A stretch of 64,000 nucleotides of DNA from Oscheius tipulae (GCA_037178975.1 JASJZH010000004.1:1984001-2048000), one strand, 5' to 3'; shown: positions 35,385 through 47,364, numbered from the stretch's first letter. Numbers and translations are program-made. The notes: a model not told the origin generated them from the letters alone.

Positions 35385-37864
35385 ATGACCAAGCACACGT
35401 ACAAGCTGATCTATGGTGGAAAGAGAGGACGAGCCGAGCCGATCCGAGCCATCTTCCACTACCATGGACAGCATTTTGAGGATGTCACTGTGGAGAAGGA
35501 GGATTGGCCCAAGATCAAACCTAGTGAGTCCTCGATGTTTTTACCAGAAAATTGTACAATTTTGAATTCCAATGACCACTGAGGAGGACCAATCAATAAG
35601 ATGAGAAGAATCTGCTATATATGAGCATAGTGAAGCATAACTTTTTAGATGTTCAATCTAGTAAAGTCTTGCAGCCTTTTCTGTAAGATTATGTTTCGGC
35701 CATTACAAGTTTGAGGGATAGCTCTTTTGTTGGAATTTCAATTTCTGCAACACGTCACCACCCATCAAAAGCTGCGGAGAATCACTGTACATACGAATAG
35801 CGTGAAACATGATGGTTTTCGCTTAAATGCACATCTTATGGCAGTGGATAATCACTTGGTGTGATTCAAGCGTGATACCTTATTTGGTATTTCTTGGAGA
35901 AGTATATACATTTTATTGTCGGTAGCAAGTATATAGCCAAAATACTAGAAGGTGTTCTTATTTATGCATTGAGTGAACATGATTTGTTTAAGAGAGTGGA
36001 GGAACAGGTTCAAAAAACACAGTATAAAGAGATAGTGCTTTTCTTTTAGGAATGAATACACACGCATTAATAAAAGCTCTGAAAGTTTTGACTATATGCG
36101 AACTGAGTGAAACACAAGTTTGGCTGATGCCCCGTTGGGGCTCTTGACAGGTAAATGTTTCTTCAGCCGGCCTACCGTGACAGGGACAACGTTCTCCAAG
36201 AAACGCATCCCCCAAACTGACTTGATTTGACGACTTGCAAAGAGTAATTGCTGTCACAAAGTAACTGACAAATTGGCAATTAGAGCTTCAGACACATCTA
36301 TACATACATACAGAGACTTTTGGGCATTTAGAAATAGATACATGTTTTTAGTTGTTCGTTCGAGTAACGGTCCAGAGTTTCAGATTCTCCAACTGGACAA
36401 ATGCCATTTCTGGAAGTGGATGGAGGAAAACTTGAATTGGGACAAACAGTTTCGATCTGTCGCTACTTGGCCAAGGCCCTGGATCCGGAATCTTGTGGGT
36501 TTTTCAGCTAGATAGAGGGAAAGAGAAACAGAGCGACGGAACGGCAGAAAGACAGAGACTATGACAAACTTCCAGACTTCGCCGGCAGTACCAAACCAGA
36601 AGCGGCACAATGCGACATGTACGCTGACACCTTTGCCGACCTCTTCAACCATGGAATCTATGTAAAATACTCACCAGACGGGGCTAAAGATTTCATGCTG
36701 GAAATCTTCAAGAACTTCTGCACAAATGTGCTGCCAATCCTGGAGAAGAGACTGAAGAAGACAGGGAAGTATCTATGTGGGAATAAGGTAGGTTCAAAAA
36801 AAACGGAAGAAGTAAAATACTTATTTTGTGGTATATATATTTGTGAAAGATAACGTTTGAAAAAATATGCGTGGCGAAGCAATTTTCACACCCAAGGTGT
36901 GAATTTGGATCGAAAATTTTATGCTTCAAGCCCTACACGTAGTGGATGTAGAACAAACGTCGTTAGATTCACAGTAACTTGTTGAAAACAAATATCTCTC
37001 CTGCCTAGGGATAATAAATGTTCCAAAAACAAAGCAACCGTTTTTTGAATGACTTGTGTTTCAAGGATAAAATAAAACGATTACCGCTGCGCGGTAGCCT
37101 GATTTTTTTTGCTATCGCGACACATATGACTCTTCTGCGAAACAACAGAATATGGGAATTTTGTGCTCGTCTTGTAGAAACATGTTGTTTTGCCAAATTA
37201 ATAGAGCGCATAGCCATGAGTTATTCCTCTGATCCTTCACAAAAAAACATCAGCATGGCCCGTAAGACGGTAAAGGCTCAAAGAAAGTTCTAACAGCAGT
37301 TTTGAAAGTGTGTTAGAGAACTTTACATATCTAAACTACAAAGCAAGTATTGTTTTGTAGTCCTGTTACACCTTCAAAATGTTCGTAGACTTCTTGGAAC
37401 GGGGTTGGAAATGAGGTTTGTTTTTCGAAAACTTCTGCTATGTGATGCCACATTGGGTCTGATATCAAAGGGTCTCTGAAACTTACAAAAGTTTCATGTT
37501 CTACGATAATAGCCATTTCTCAAATATCTGCCGCTGCACTAGGATTTTCATAGACTTGTTGTTTCAAAACTTTTATAAATACAGAGCATAGATCCGTTGG
37601 TACGTAATGATCACTCTCAGTCCCTCAAAACGGTAGCAAACCAGAAAAGTCCCGAGTCTAACCCATCATTTTCAGATCCTATGGTGCGACGTCTATGCTT
37701 GTACCGTGTTGTCATTACTCGAAGAAAACGTCGGTGACCATTTCATCCCATGGCTCGAGGAACATAACCACCTTGTCGAGTTCTATCACAGAATGCGACA
37801 GGCCCCTAAGATCCGGCACTACATCGACGAACATTGGCCTGAGACGAAGGTCAAATTTGATTGA
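35385..37864 (+). CDS. Glutathione S-transferase, nematode sigma-type
   Basis: A cytosolic enzyme joining glutathione to electrophiles. Four exons, 35385-35523, 36384-36494, 36576-36787 and 37676-37864, splice in phase to 216 residues, near the usual 205-210. The thioredoxin-like half starts MTKHTYKLIYGGKRGRAEPI, with the catalytic Tyr in YKLIYGGKRGRAEPIR, then the glutathione-binding run TGQMPFLEVDGGKLELGQTV. The SICRYLA motif leads into the helical half (QCDMYADTFADLF, GKYLCGNKILWCDVY, ending ETKVKFD). ILWCDVYACTVL replaces the more common LTWADL pattern. All expected elements are present, so I treat it as functional. The first intron has no visible insertion. Confidence 0.9.
36117..36235 (-). 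mobile_element. Helitron-like 3' end, inverted copy in GST intron
   Basis: On the minus strand it matches 29985-30142, sharing CCTGTCACGGTA and a terminal hairpin GCCCCAACGGGGC. It lies in the first GST intron. Confidence 0.5.
37561..37579 (+). promoter_or_regulatory. piRNA-type (Ruby-like) motif candidate
   Basis: GTTTCA, 7 bases, TATAAA, in the last GST intron. Confidence 0.55.
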
Positions 37865-38522
37865 GGTGCAATAGTTTCATAGGCTTTTTTTGGGTCTAAG
37901 ACGTACTTTTTCAAGGTTTCGATGTTCTGCAAAGTTGTAGAGCTGCTAAAAAGCTACAACTTTGTAGAGCACCAAATGTTGATTTTTGGACCCGTAAAGT
38001 GGGTGAAAAGTGAGTAACTCGTGATGTTAAGTGATTTTTTATCTAGTATATTTCATGCTTTCCTTATGTACAAACTGTGTTACCGTGTTTGGTTGATATA
38101 CTCCGTTTACAAGGATATACAATCGTTTCGGCAGTAGCTATAGAAGTGTGGTCCCGGAATAAATCTGTCTGCTGTATCCTCCATTTGTCACACTAAAAGA
38201 GATTTCAAAACTAGATGCAAATAGAAGAACTATGCTTCACGAAAACAATAAAAGCTAATGGTTTCGAATTATGTTCTTCCTTTTTGTTTGAGTCAACGCA
38301 AAAAAAAGAGTAGAACACTTTTGTTTCAAGCAATCTATATAGCATACTGATTCTACTGCAGCAAGAATGTCAGCTGCGTTTCCTATTCTTTGCCTTACCA
38401 TGAAAAAAAATCATTTTTCTGAAACCAAACTATGCAAAAAATGACTACAAGTACACTTTGAAAATACATATTTATACTAGCACATAAATACTGAAAATAA
38501 GGATAAGAGAAAAATGAATATA
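37865..38522. other. Intergenic region between convergent GST and FAM50 genes
   Basis: No exon supported. The stretch around 37929-37970 contains a short palindrome (AAAGTTGTAGAGCTGCTAAA, then AGCTACAACTTTG). A piRNA-type motif is at 38323. Confidence 0.5.
38323..38341 (+). promoter_or_regulatory. piRNA-type (Ruby-like) motif candidate
   Basis: GTTTCA, 7 bases, TATATA, between GST and FAM50. Confidence 0.55.
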
Positions 38523-41500
38523 TCACAGAATGGAGAGATCCTCGTCAATCTTGCTGTAGGTCTTATTGGGAACAAAGGGTTCCCATCTTGAGGCCGGGTA
38601 GATGTGCTTGTTGCGTTCGTACCAGCCGCGTAGACAGACCTGGAAGAGGGGTTCTAAGAGTGTTCTGCCCGCACTTACATGACAACAGAAGTTGTCATGC
38701 AAGTTCGGGCCAAACACCCTCTCTTCCAGAAAAGGTCTCCTGATTTCTGTCTGTGTCTCACTGTTTCTTCCCGGCTTTATAGTATCCTGTACTCTGCTGC
38801 AAACATGTCCTCTTCAGTTCATCTTGGACTGTTCCTGTCTGTCAGTATCTATATGCTAATGCGGTACCCCTCCTCCTCCCGGATTCCTATACCTTTCTTT
38901 GATCGAATTGTCTCGTCTCCAGGAGTGTAGATCTCTTTTCTGTCGTCGCGTCACATCGTCTCTGACTTCTTGTCCGTCTCCTCATAAGCTATGCCTGTCT
39001 GGAGTTCTGCCCTCTCGTTTCTGTCATCCATTCCTCCTGCTGTCTTGGCAGTCACTTCTGCCCATCATGCTTCTCTTCTCTTCAGTCTGCGTATGTGCTC
39101 CTGGTACTTTCTGTTTCAGTTTTGTTTTATTATCTCTCGATCGTTCTGTCTGCTGTTTCATGATCTATGTAGTGCTTTTTGCGCCTCTGATTTTTATCGT
39201 TCTGTTTTCTTTCTCTTCTCTGTCACTCTCTTTCTCTTCCGGTCTTAGTTGTTTTTTGTATGTCTCTTTTCTCTGGAATCTAGGCTCATCCTTCCATTTT
39301 TGACAAGATCTATTGGGGTGACAACTAAGTCTTTTCGCTTTTTCCAATGCAAAAATTTAATTGACTTCCAAGCAACTATTTCATTCGTTGTAATCACCAT
39401 TATGATGTACCACGTCTGCCCATTTCACGGGTAGCTTACGGATGCCACGCTCGTAGAACACCTTGGGTTTCGATGCGAAGAAGCTTGCACCGTGGGGGCG
39501 CGCGTTGTCCATTTGCAGGATGGCGGACATACGCTGCCACTTCTGTGCTTTACTGAGGTCATACGGCAACCATGCGCCCGGTTTCTTCGTAAATCTCAAT
39601 TGCTTCTAACGTTGTTCCACTGCGACATGACTGATAGACAGTGCCTCTGCTAGTTCACGACGGGTAGTCTGCAGATTATTCTCGTTCACGTGCTGCAGCA
39701 GCTTTGATTCACCGAAACTTGTTGGTCGATCTGACCTTGGCTCATCTTCAACGCTTTTTCCCCAGTCCGAAAACGATGGAACCACAACTGGCATACCCTC
39801 GTAGACGTAGTCCCTTGGCCATAAACCTCCTTGATATTAGCCGCTGTTTGGGCTCCATTCGTACCTTGAGGAGCTCATTCTATATGACATGTGGCAGATG
39901 GTAGGGTGGTAAGTTGTCAATAGTCTGGATCAAAACGAAGAGAATAGAGAATAAGAAGAAGGGAAGTGGTGTCTTGCATGGTGGTGGTAGAGGACTGTGT
40001 AAGCAACACGAGGAGCTAATATCAATAGCTCGACCATTGTCATAAAGAAGGCAAAGGACATGTTTACAAAAAGCGATAAGACTTATTTGCCAACCCAATA
40101 AATATCTTGTCTCCGGAAGAGCAGCTCTTCTAATTGGACATCTTTCTGTCTTCATGGCCCTGTCATTTTTCCAATCTATCTATCCAAAATCCGGCTTTTT
40201 TGAAGCATCCTGTCCGCCAATCTTCCTGTTCTAGTTTCTTGGTTTTTACGCCAATTCTCTTCCTGTCTGCAAAGCTCTTTTATCCCTTCTTTGACAAAAT
40301 CTTATTGTCTTGTCTCCAGGAGAGCAGATCTGGGGTTTCTGTATAATTCCTTCCTCTCATCCACCTTCGCTTTGAGCGGATCTCTATGTCAGCCTCTTTA
40401 GCAGCTCCCGATCTTTCGCATAGTCTCTATGCCCAACTGTCGTAGCTGCCACATAGGCTTCCTCCTGGCAATTATGTACTGTGTTTGTTTTTCAATGTCT
40501 GTGTCCTGTGTCTGTCTTTGTGGCCGTTGCCATTTTTTCTGCATAAATTCGACCTATTGAGGTCCTCTATCACCGACAATCTTCCTGTCCTCAGGTTGCT
40601 TTGTCTTTTTACATCTGTCAGCCTGTCTATTCTCCTTCCTGTCAATGCTTATCCTGTCTATGGGGCTTTTTCATCACTGCCTTGACAAGTTCATATATCT
40701 CTTCCGCTTCCGGTCTTAATCGTTTACTGTATATCCCTTCTGTCTGTACCCTTGGCTCTTACTTCCCATTTTTGACAAAATCCAGGAGAGCATCTCTCTG
40801 ATCTGTATGCTGTCTATCCAATGCTTTTAGCTCCTCCTTCGCTTCTCTGATGAGGTCTAAAAGCCTCCGGGAGAGCAGTTCAACTGTTCTGTCTACTTCC
40901 TCTCACTCAATATGTTTTTTTGCCTGCCAATGTGCTTGTCTCCCTTTTTCTGTAACACCCTCCCTCCCGTCTTTCTGTCTCAAAAAGACCACCCACCTTG
41001 ACCGGATGCGACTGCGCCACGTCCACGCTTCTTCCTTGATGAATCCTAACATCTCCGGCCGCGTCAAATTCGTACAGGGGACCCGTCTTACCCATTTTCC
41101 TCGCCACAATAAAGTCTTGGAATCTAAATTTCACAATTAAGAACAGTAAAAAGGATAAAGTTACGTGTAAAAGTGCGGAATTATGAGGTCCTCCTTGATG
41201 AACATCAGACTCTCGGCTGTCGCTGTTCGGAGGGCCGTGAATTCGGATTTGAAGGACTGTAAATGACCAAATTAGCATAAAAATCAGAAAAACTCACTTC
41301 TATGGCCTTGGAGAGGAACTGGGCAATGGTCATGCCCTTCTTTACAGTCATGTTCTTACGATGACTCGAACCGTCCCAGTAGCAGTAGGCGACCGTCACA
41401 TCCTCCTGCTTCTCCTTTTCCTGCTGCGCCTTCCATTCGGCCGCGAGGCGCTCTTTTTCTCTGAAAATGGAAAGAAAAGGATTAGTAGGACTTGTGACCA

Positions 41501-42829
41501 TTTTTTTTTAGTACAAAAGACAAAAAGAAGCAGTCATTGATGACCAACTATACGTCTCGTGACTATTAGGAATTTCTTTGGCGGGTAACATTTTTTAGCT
41601 TACCCAAGGTTGGAAATCCGGCCGGTTCGAATTGGCGGGAGGTTGGATTTGCTTACCGTCAATATCAGATTAAAAAAAAAACTTCGAGACCCGAACAGAC
41701 CCGGCCGGTCGGGTTCAAATACGCAGGCCGCAGGTGGGCCGGTACGTTAGGCCGGGTTCGTGCCTGTGTATCTGTCCCGGTTCGGTCGGCCTGATTTCTC
41801 AATTTACCTGGCTTACCAAGCTAATTTGACTTCACGCCAACAAATTTGAAATGGCTCCCGAGATCAAGTGAGCCCGGCCCAAGCACATGCCATGTAAAAA
41901 TCAGCCGGGCTAACGCGATAGCCATGCCTGCTGGGAATATTTTTAGCCTGATGGCCGAAACAGCCCTTCGAATCGGCCGGATTTCCAAAAATACAAAATA
42001 TGGTGTTTTCGGTCCAGATTTTTGTTTCAACACACATAGGCAATTTCTTTTTTTTCCGGGGCTTTGTACAGAACTTGAAGCAATCAGGGTACGTTTTTAG
42101 CAAGGAAAGGATGCTACAATCTGGGCCGGTAATTTTGAAAACTTACTTGATCAAAGCCTCTTCTCGGTCCTTGTCCGGCAGGAAGGTCGTGTCGACGCTC
42201 GGATCCATGCCCATGCGCTTCTTCGGGATCACGATCTCCTCCTCCTCCTCTTCGTCATCGCCGAAGGACAGGACGCGCTTCTGATTGATCGTTTTGCTCT
42301 CCTCGGCCAGATCCTTTTTCGACTTCTCTTCTGGAGCCCCGTGGACGATTTTGCTCTCCCTCAAATGGCAACTTTGGTAGGACAAAAAAAAAATTACCTG
42401 ATTTTTATGGCGTCAATCTGCTTCTCCTTCATCTGATCCAGTGTGACGAGGCCGATCGTGTTTGCCTTTAGATTCTCCTCGATCGCATCGTAGTTGACGG
42501 TGAATTTTTGCGTGATATTGGCGGCTCCTGAAAGAGATTTCTTGGATATTTTACAAAGCAAGGACTTGGGAAACCCAATAAACATAGGCGGGGGTTGGAC
42601 CCATTTTGCTCGGATCCATAGTCCGGTGCGCTAGTCGTTGAGAAACCGGCCAAGACTGTTCTCTATGCCTTCAAGCAACGGTTCTCAGGAAAACCCCCAT
42701 AAAAATTGAAGAAAACCTACTTTTAGCGCTCTCCTCCTCCATTTTGCGCAGCTGTTGCTCGGCATCTTCCTTGGCCCTTTCCCGAGCCCTGTTCAGATGG
42801 GTTATTCGGCTCGACCCAGCGTTGGACAT
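38523..42829 (-). CDS. fam50: FAM50/XAP5 family nuclear protein
   Basis: Orthologue of vertebrate FAM50A, a nuclear protein tied to the spliceosome and altered in Armfield intellectual disability syndrome. Seven exons, 42829-42721, 42527-42398, 42359-42147, 41460-41298, 41256-41165, 41123-40997 and 38639-38523, splice in phase to 316 residues (human 339). The N-terminus ([20 protein letters not shown]) is an acidic/basic helix. KKRVLSF-type acidic block [16 protein letters not shown] precedes the XAP5 domain: [58 protein letters not shown]. The last block is the family hallmark. The ATG directly follows a TTTTCAG acceptor. The last intron (2.36 kb) is pyrimidine-rich on the plus strand and holds a deleted mariner. 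Confidence 0.93.
38680..40930. repeat. Pyrimidine-rich, diverged tandem-like intron sequence
   Basis: Within the last FAM50 intron. The plus strand is strongly C/T-biased and repeats variants of TTTGACAAAATC and GTCTCCAGGAGAGCA (near 38900, 39299, 40293 and 40772). It is interrupted by mariner copy B. Confidence 0.5.
39313..40098 (-). mobile_element. Mariner copy B, internally deleted
   Basis: A 786-bp mariner flanked by TA on both sides (39311 and 40099). The right repeat ends CCAACCCAA; the left starts TTGGGGTGACAACTAAGTCT with two or three changes. About 450 bp of the catalytic core is missing: FASKPKV at the 3' side joins directly to the DNARPH region and then to the N-terminal helix-turn-helix. 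It can only have moved with help from another copy. Confidence 0.85.
41585..41870. repeat. GC-rich GGCCGG-bearing insert in a FAM50 intron
   Basis: Base composition differs sharply from the flanking AT-rich intron. GGCCGG, CCGGCC and CCGGGTT recur many times. No coding potential or inverted repeat ends were recognised. Confidence 0.45.
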
Positions 42830-44056
42830 CTGAAAACAGGCAAAAATTAGGAAAAACTGGAAGATGAGCAGGTAAACAGTAATTAAGAACGACAAAATTG
42901 GGATATAGTGCGCAAATGTGCAACTTGACGTCTTCCCCCCTCTTAAGCTGGTTTCGCAGGAAAACTTCATTTCGTCGGAAGAATAGTGCTAGAAGCCGCT
43001 TGGAGGGGATAAACGGCGGTATCGGGGAGAAAATGGTATTTGGGGGTCAAGCTGGCACCTTTTCGAGAGCTTCTTTTGACAGATTTTCAAGAAAGACAGC
43101 TGATAATTGTTGAAAGAAGCAAGTGTGAGCGGCCTATAAAGACTGAAAAGAGTGAAAAACGGAGGAGACTGGGAGACGATTGTGAAAATGTTTTAACGAC
43201 CGTTTCTTTCAAACATTTTCAGGAAATACACTTACACTACGGTCTAACAAAGAGCAGTGACAGTGAGTTGGAAGGGAAAATGTGAAAGAATGAGGCAAAA
43301 GTGAGTGAAAATAGAAGCACGAAGAATGAGCAATTTCTGGCCCTTTGACGGCACTTTATTCTACAGGTATACAAGGACAAGTTGTTCCTTATTCGAAATG
43401 GAGGTAGGAAATACAAAAATCTTGAAACTTTGTAGATTGACAGAGGGAGGAGGCGAACTAACATGGATGCGGAAAAAGTATCTTTTAGAAGTAATTTTTG
43501 GCTATTTCGAGTCAGCGCTTTTGTAGTTTTACATGCGAACATTGTTTTCAGCTAGAGAGCAAAGTATGGGAAAGAAATAGTGAAGAAATTTGCTGAAAAA
43601 AAGAGGAGAATAACGGAAGAGCAACGAGAAACAAGATATTCGAATGGCTGCGTACGCAAAAAACCGTCGCGTACACCAGAATACGTAACAGATATTTACG
43701 AACAGACGGCAGCTGTTAAATTGAGGAAAAATGGTTGAAAACAGAAAAAGGATTTTGTGAGATAAAATTTTCGTCCTAGGTAAAAAAAAACAAACAAGAA
43801 GGCCTTTTTTGAAACGTTTCTTGGCGACAAAATAAGTATAGTGACAAGGTAAGAGTTGAGTTTTCTATTCATTTTCTGAGGTTCACGACTACATTTTCCT
43901 CATTGTCACTGACACTGTAACTGTAACTATCACTGTCTCTGTCTCAGTTTGCCCGATAGACTACCGTGAACTGTCTCCATCTCTGTCAAAACAAGAACAA
44001 CTCACGTTTATCTAAAAGAGATACTACTTTATTTCCGCGAAAGAGACTGCTCCGTC
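42830..44056. other. Intergenic region upstream of FAM50
   Basis: No exon supported. A GTAGACTACC/CTGTCTC tract lies at 43950-43990. Confidence 0.5.
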
Positions 44057-44299
44057 TCAGTTCTTTGACGGCTCTTCTGGCTTCGTGGTCGGCATGAGAA
44101 GAGTGACGTGAAGGGGCAGCGAGGCATCGGCCAACTGACTACATCCGACATGCTTGTGGAAGACGAGACCGTCCAGCATCGTGTCCTCCTTTTGCTGCTT
44201 CTTCTTCTTCTGTCGACTGGCGAACAGCTGCTGTCCCAGTCCGGCTACCAGTTCGTCAGCCTTGGCGTCCGTCAGTTCCGAGAGGCGCATCTCCGACAT
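44057..44299 (-). CDS. Small uncharacterised protein, 80 residues
   Basis: A single-exon reading frame beginning MSEMRLSELTDAKADELVAG, with a basic run SRQKKKKQQKED in the middle and ending TTKPEEPSKN. Its codons are GC-rich like confirmed exons nearby, and the ATG lies six bases after AAGACAG, a possible trans-splice acceptor. I do not recognise the family. It is divergent to the SH2 kinase gene 400 bp away. It might be the end of a larger gene, but no other exon fits. Confidence 0.5.
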   Translation of the reverse strand: MSEMRLSELTDAKADELVAGLGQQLFASRQKKKKQQKEDTMLDGLVFHKHVGCSQLADASLPLHVTLLMPTTKPEEPSKN

Positions 44300-44700
44300 T
44301 TTGAGCTGTCTTTATTGCTAGAAAGTTTTTTTTTTGGGAGCAAAGTCGAAGTTTTGTTTTGCAACTTTGAACTTTAAAACACGAATTCAAACAACTCTGA
44401 TTAGCAAACTACCTTGGCGCCATGGTTTCTGCCATATGTTTTGGGGTCGAGGACCGTGTTTTTCTGTCTCGTCATCTTCTGCAAAGTTGACAATTTTTAT
44501 CTGGCCTACAACTTCGCTGGACATCAAGAAGCTCAAGAACGCCATCTTGATCTAGAAAATTGAGTTGCAAGCGGCAAACGTCCTAAAAAAAATGGGAAGT
44601 TTCCAAGTCAAGACTAACCCCAGCCCCTCCGCGTGTAATCCCATCCAGTTTAGACTTGACAGACCTCAGTTCAACGACAGACGACGACCCAGGACGGACG

Positions 44701-46784
44701 ATGACCGACGACGGCTACTTCAACCCCAGAGAGCAGGGCAACAGCTCCGAGGGGACAAAGAAGAGGATGAGTACCGGACTCCACGCCACGCCGGAACAGA
44801 TGCAGGTAGGTTCCACACTCCATGTCTACTTGTCTACCCTGTTAAATGTCTCTCTGTCCCTGTCTCTCGGTTACCTGTCTCTGTGTTCAGTCAACAGCTC
44901 CGAGGAGACGAAGAAGAGTCGAGTCAGTTTGAGGTAGCTCCCTTAGCCACAGCTGTTCTCGCAATTGAATTACGAGTGCCGTTCCATGTTACTATGAGAG
45001 CTGCCTATCTGTCTATATCTCTCTCTCCGTCCGATGTTCTGCTTGCAGGCTCTGGAAAATTCCCCACTCTTCCACGGCAACGTGGCCATGAACTACGTCA
45101 AGGAGCAGCTGTCAGAAGTCGGAGACTGTCTCCTTCGTCTCGTGGAAGGACAGCCTGTCCAAGGGAAGGAATACTGTGTCACCGTGATGCACAGAGCGGA
45201 ACAGTACGTCAGTCTCCCGCTGCGAAGCCGTTCCGCCACCGGAGGAAGAACTGTCTACTACTTCAACGAGCAGAGCTTCACTGACCCGCTTCTCTGCTTC
45301 ACCGAGTACGTCGACAGAAGTCTTCTACTGAGTAAGGAAGGCTACAGGGCAAAGAGGGCCATCCCGAGGCAGCCCTGGGAGATCAAGAAGGAAGACCTCA
45401 AGCTAGGCAAGAAGATAGGAGAGGGCGCCTTCGGAGAGGTCTGCCGCGGTCAGATGAAGGACACCAACGTCGCGATCAAAATTATGAAGATCAACGCCAA
45501 GACCAAGGGAAAAATCGGAATGATGAAGCAGGAGGCTGTCTTCATGAAGGTTCGTCCAGTTTCAGGGGTTTGAGAAGGGGTAAAAACTAACAGAGACAGA
45601 GAGACAGAATCATAGTGAGGTACATGCGTCATTTCCAGGTCTATCAGCACCGCAACATTGTGCGCTTCTACGGAGCCCTGATCAACGAGACGGAGGCCTT
45701 CATCGTGATGGAGCTGGTCAAGGGCGGCGGCCTCAACGACTACCTGAAAGCCCATCCGGATCTGGACAAGACGACTCGAGCCAGCTGGTGCTACGACGTG
45801 GCTGCCGCCTTGGCCTTCCTGCATCGTCGTGGCTGTATGCATCGCGACGTCGGGGCCAGGAACTGCCTCGTCGATCTGGAACAGAATCTCATCAAACTAT
45901 CAGACTTTGGACTGAGCTGTCGCGGCACCCACATGAGACTACCGTCGACTGAACAGGTTAGTTAGCTTTTTGTATGTTTTATAGTTGGGATATCGACAAA
46001 CATGAATTAAAAGATATACTGAGAATACGTGTTGAGCAATTCATCATTTGCAGGTAGCCATTCGTTGGGCCGCGCCTGAGGTTATCAACTGCAAGCTGTA
46101 CAAGAGTGCCAGCGACGTCTGGGGCTTCGCCATGGTCACCTGGGAGATCATGAACAACGGACGCGAGCCCTTCGACGACAAGAGTCTGGCCGAAATCAAG
46201 CAGAACATCAAGAATCCCAACTTCCGTCCATCCCTTCTCGAATCGCCCTACTGGACGCCGGAGCTCAAGACAGCCGTTCAACTGTGCTGGTCGACCACGC
46301 CGTCGAGTCGTCCTAACATGGACCTGATCTGCGACAAACTGTACGCTGGATGTAAGCACCTGGTTAGTCATTTTTTTTTCATTTCTCTTTTTTTCTCTCT
46401 CTCTCTCTTTCTCCCTGTCTTTCTGTCTCTAATCAGAGACTAACCTTGGTCAACAGCTTCCGAAGAATACTATAGTTCCAGGTCACGGAGGAGTCGCGAA
46501 AGCTGATGAGGGAGGCTCGGCAGCGCGACAAGGACAAGGACAGCAAGGGGAGGGAAAAGATGGCCCCGAGTGACACGGATGGCAACAAGTCTGGAGATGT
46601 GGATGGCTGTAGTAGGACGCACCGACTGCCGAAGAAGACGCGCTCGGATGAGACTCAGAGGAAGAAACTGGTCGGTGCTTACCAGACTCCTTCCACGACC
46701 GCGAAGAGAGGGAAGAAGCGCCGTCACCGCATCAACAGGGTCCCGAAGGACGAGAACAAGTCAGGAGATCTGTTCAATGAGTAG
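44701..46784 (+). CDS. SH2-domain cytoplasmic tyrosine kinase, nematode Fer-like type
   Basis: Five exons, 44701-44805, 45049-45549, 45639-45956, 46054-46362 and 46482-46784, splice in phase to 511 residues. The SH2 domain (about 40-130) starts PLFHGN in place of the usual WYHG and keeps the phosphotyrosine-binding Arg in CLLRLVEG (residue 65). The kinase domain (about 150-410) has GEGAFGEV, the ATP lysine in NVAIKIMK, MHRDVGARNC as catalytic loop, SDFGLS, and RWAAPEV. The lone oddity is HRDVGARN for HRDLAARN. All catalytic residues are present, so it should be active. The C-terminal 100 residues are very basic (KRGKKRRHRINR), an extension seen in several worm Fer-like kinases. C. elegans has dozens of such kinases, so orthology cannot be assigned. 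Confidence 0.9.
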
Positions 46785-46884
46785 GAGAGAAGAGTCAACT
46801 GTAACTATCGTACCGGAACTAAGAAAATAACTGAGCAAAAAAAGTGAGTGTACTCTTATTACTTATGGGGTAGGGTTTTGTTTT

Positions 46885-46903
46885 GTTTCACAGTTGTTAT
46901 ATT
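46885..46903 (+). promoter_or_regulatory. piRNA-type (Ruby-like) motif candidate
   Basis: GTTTCA, 7 bases, TATATT. CAAT (fits YRNT) has its T 34 bases after the core. Confidence 0.58.
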
Positions 46904-47343
46904 AGATCGCGCCTAGTTTTCAATTGCTCTAGATTTCTTGCAAAGAGTCTCCCATCAGTTCACTTTTCTTAAAAGTATATATCAAAGAAGAACACCCCAT
47001 TCTCAAGAAGTCAAGCTCAACATGGTTTCACAGTGAAAACTTATGTTTTTGAAGACGATGAGCATTCTGTTTGTTCTTGTTTCACTGACGGAATATCTGA
47101 AGAGAGCAGCGACGCGGTCTTAATCCATGAACGATTTCACCTGCAAAACCAAAAGATCGGCTTTATTAGTTTTTGAAAGAAAAGTGGTTCGCGTGCAAAG
47201 GTGAATTTTTGGTGTTGGAATGTTTCATCACTAAAGGGTACCTCATTGCACTTTTTGTGGATATCGTTCTCTCTCTCCTTCACATACTTTTTTGTCATAA
47301 TCGAAACAAGCATCTGATAAACAAGAACATTTGTGGTTGTTGC

Positions 47344-47364
47344 AGTATACGTACAGTTTGAAAC
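47344..47364 (-). promoter_or_regulatory. piRNA-type (Ruby-like) motif candidate
   Basis: Minus strand GTTTCA, 9 bases, TATACT. Confidence 0.55.

Noticed and set aside
38899-39303. 134-codon Ser/Leu/Phe-rich frame
   Set aside because: Product of the pyrimidine-rich intron of FAM50, not a membrane protein.
43040-43540. Overlapping short frames upstream of FAM50
   Set aside because: No homology, poor codon pattern, frames on both strands equally long.
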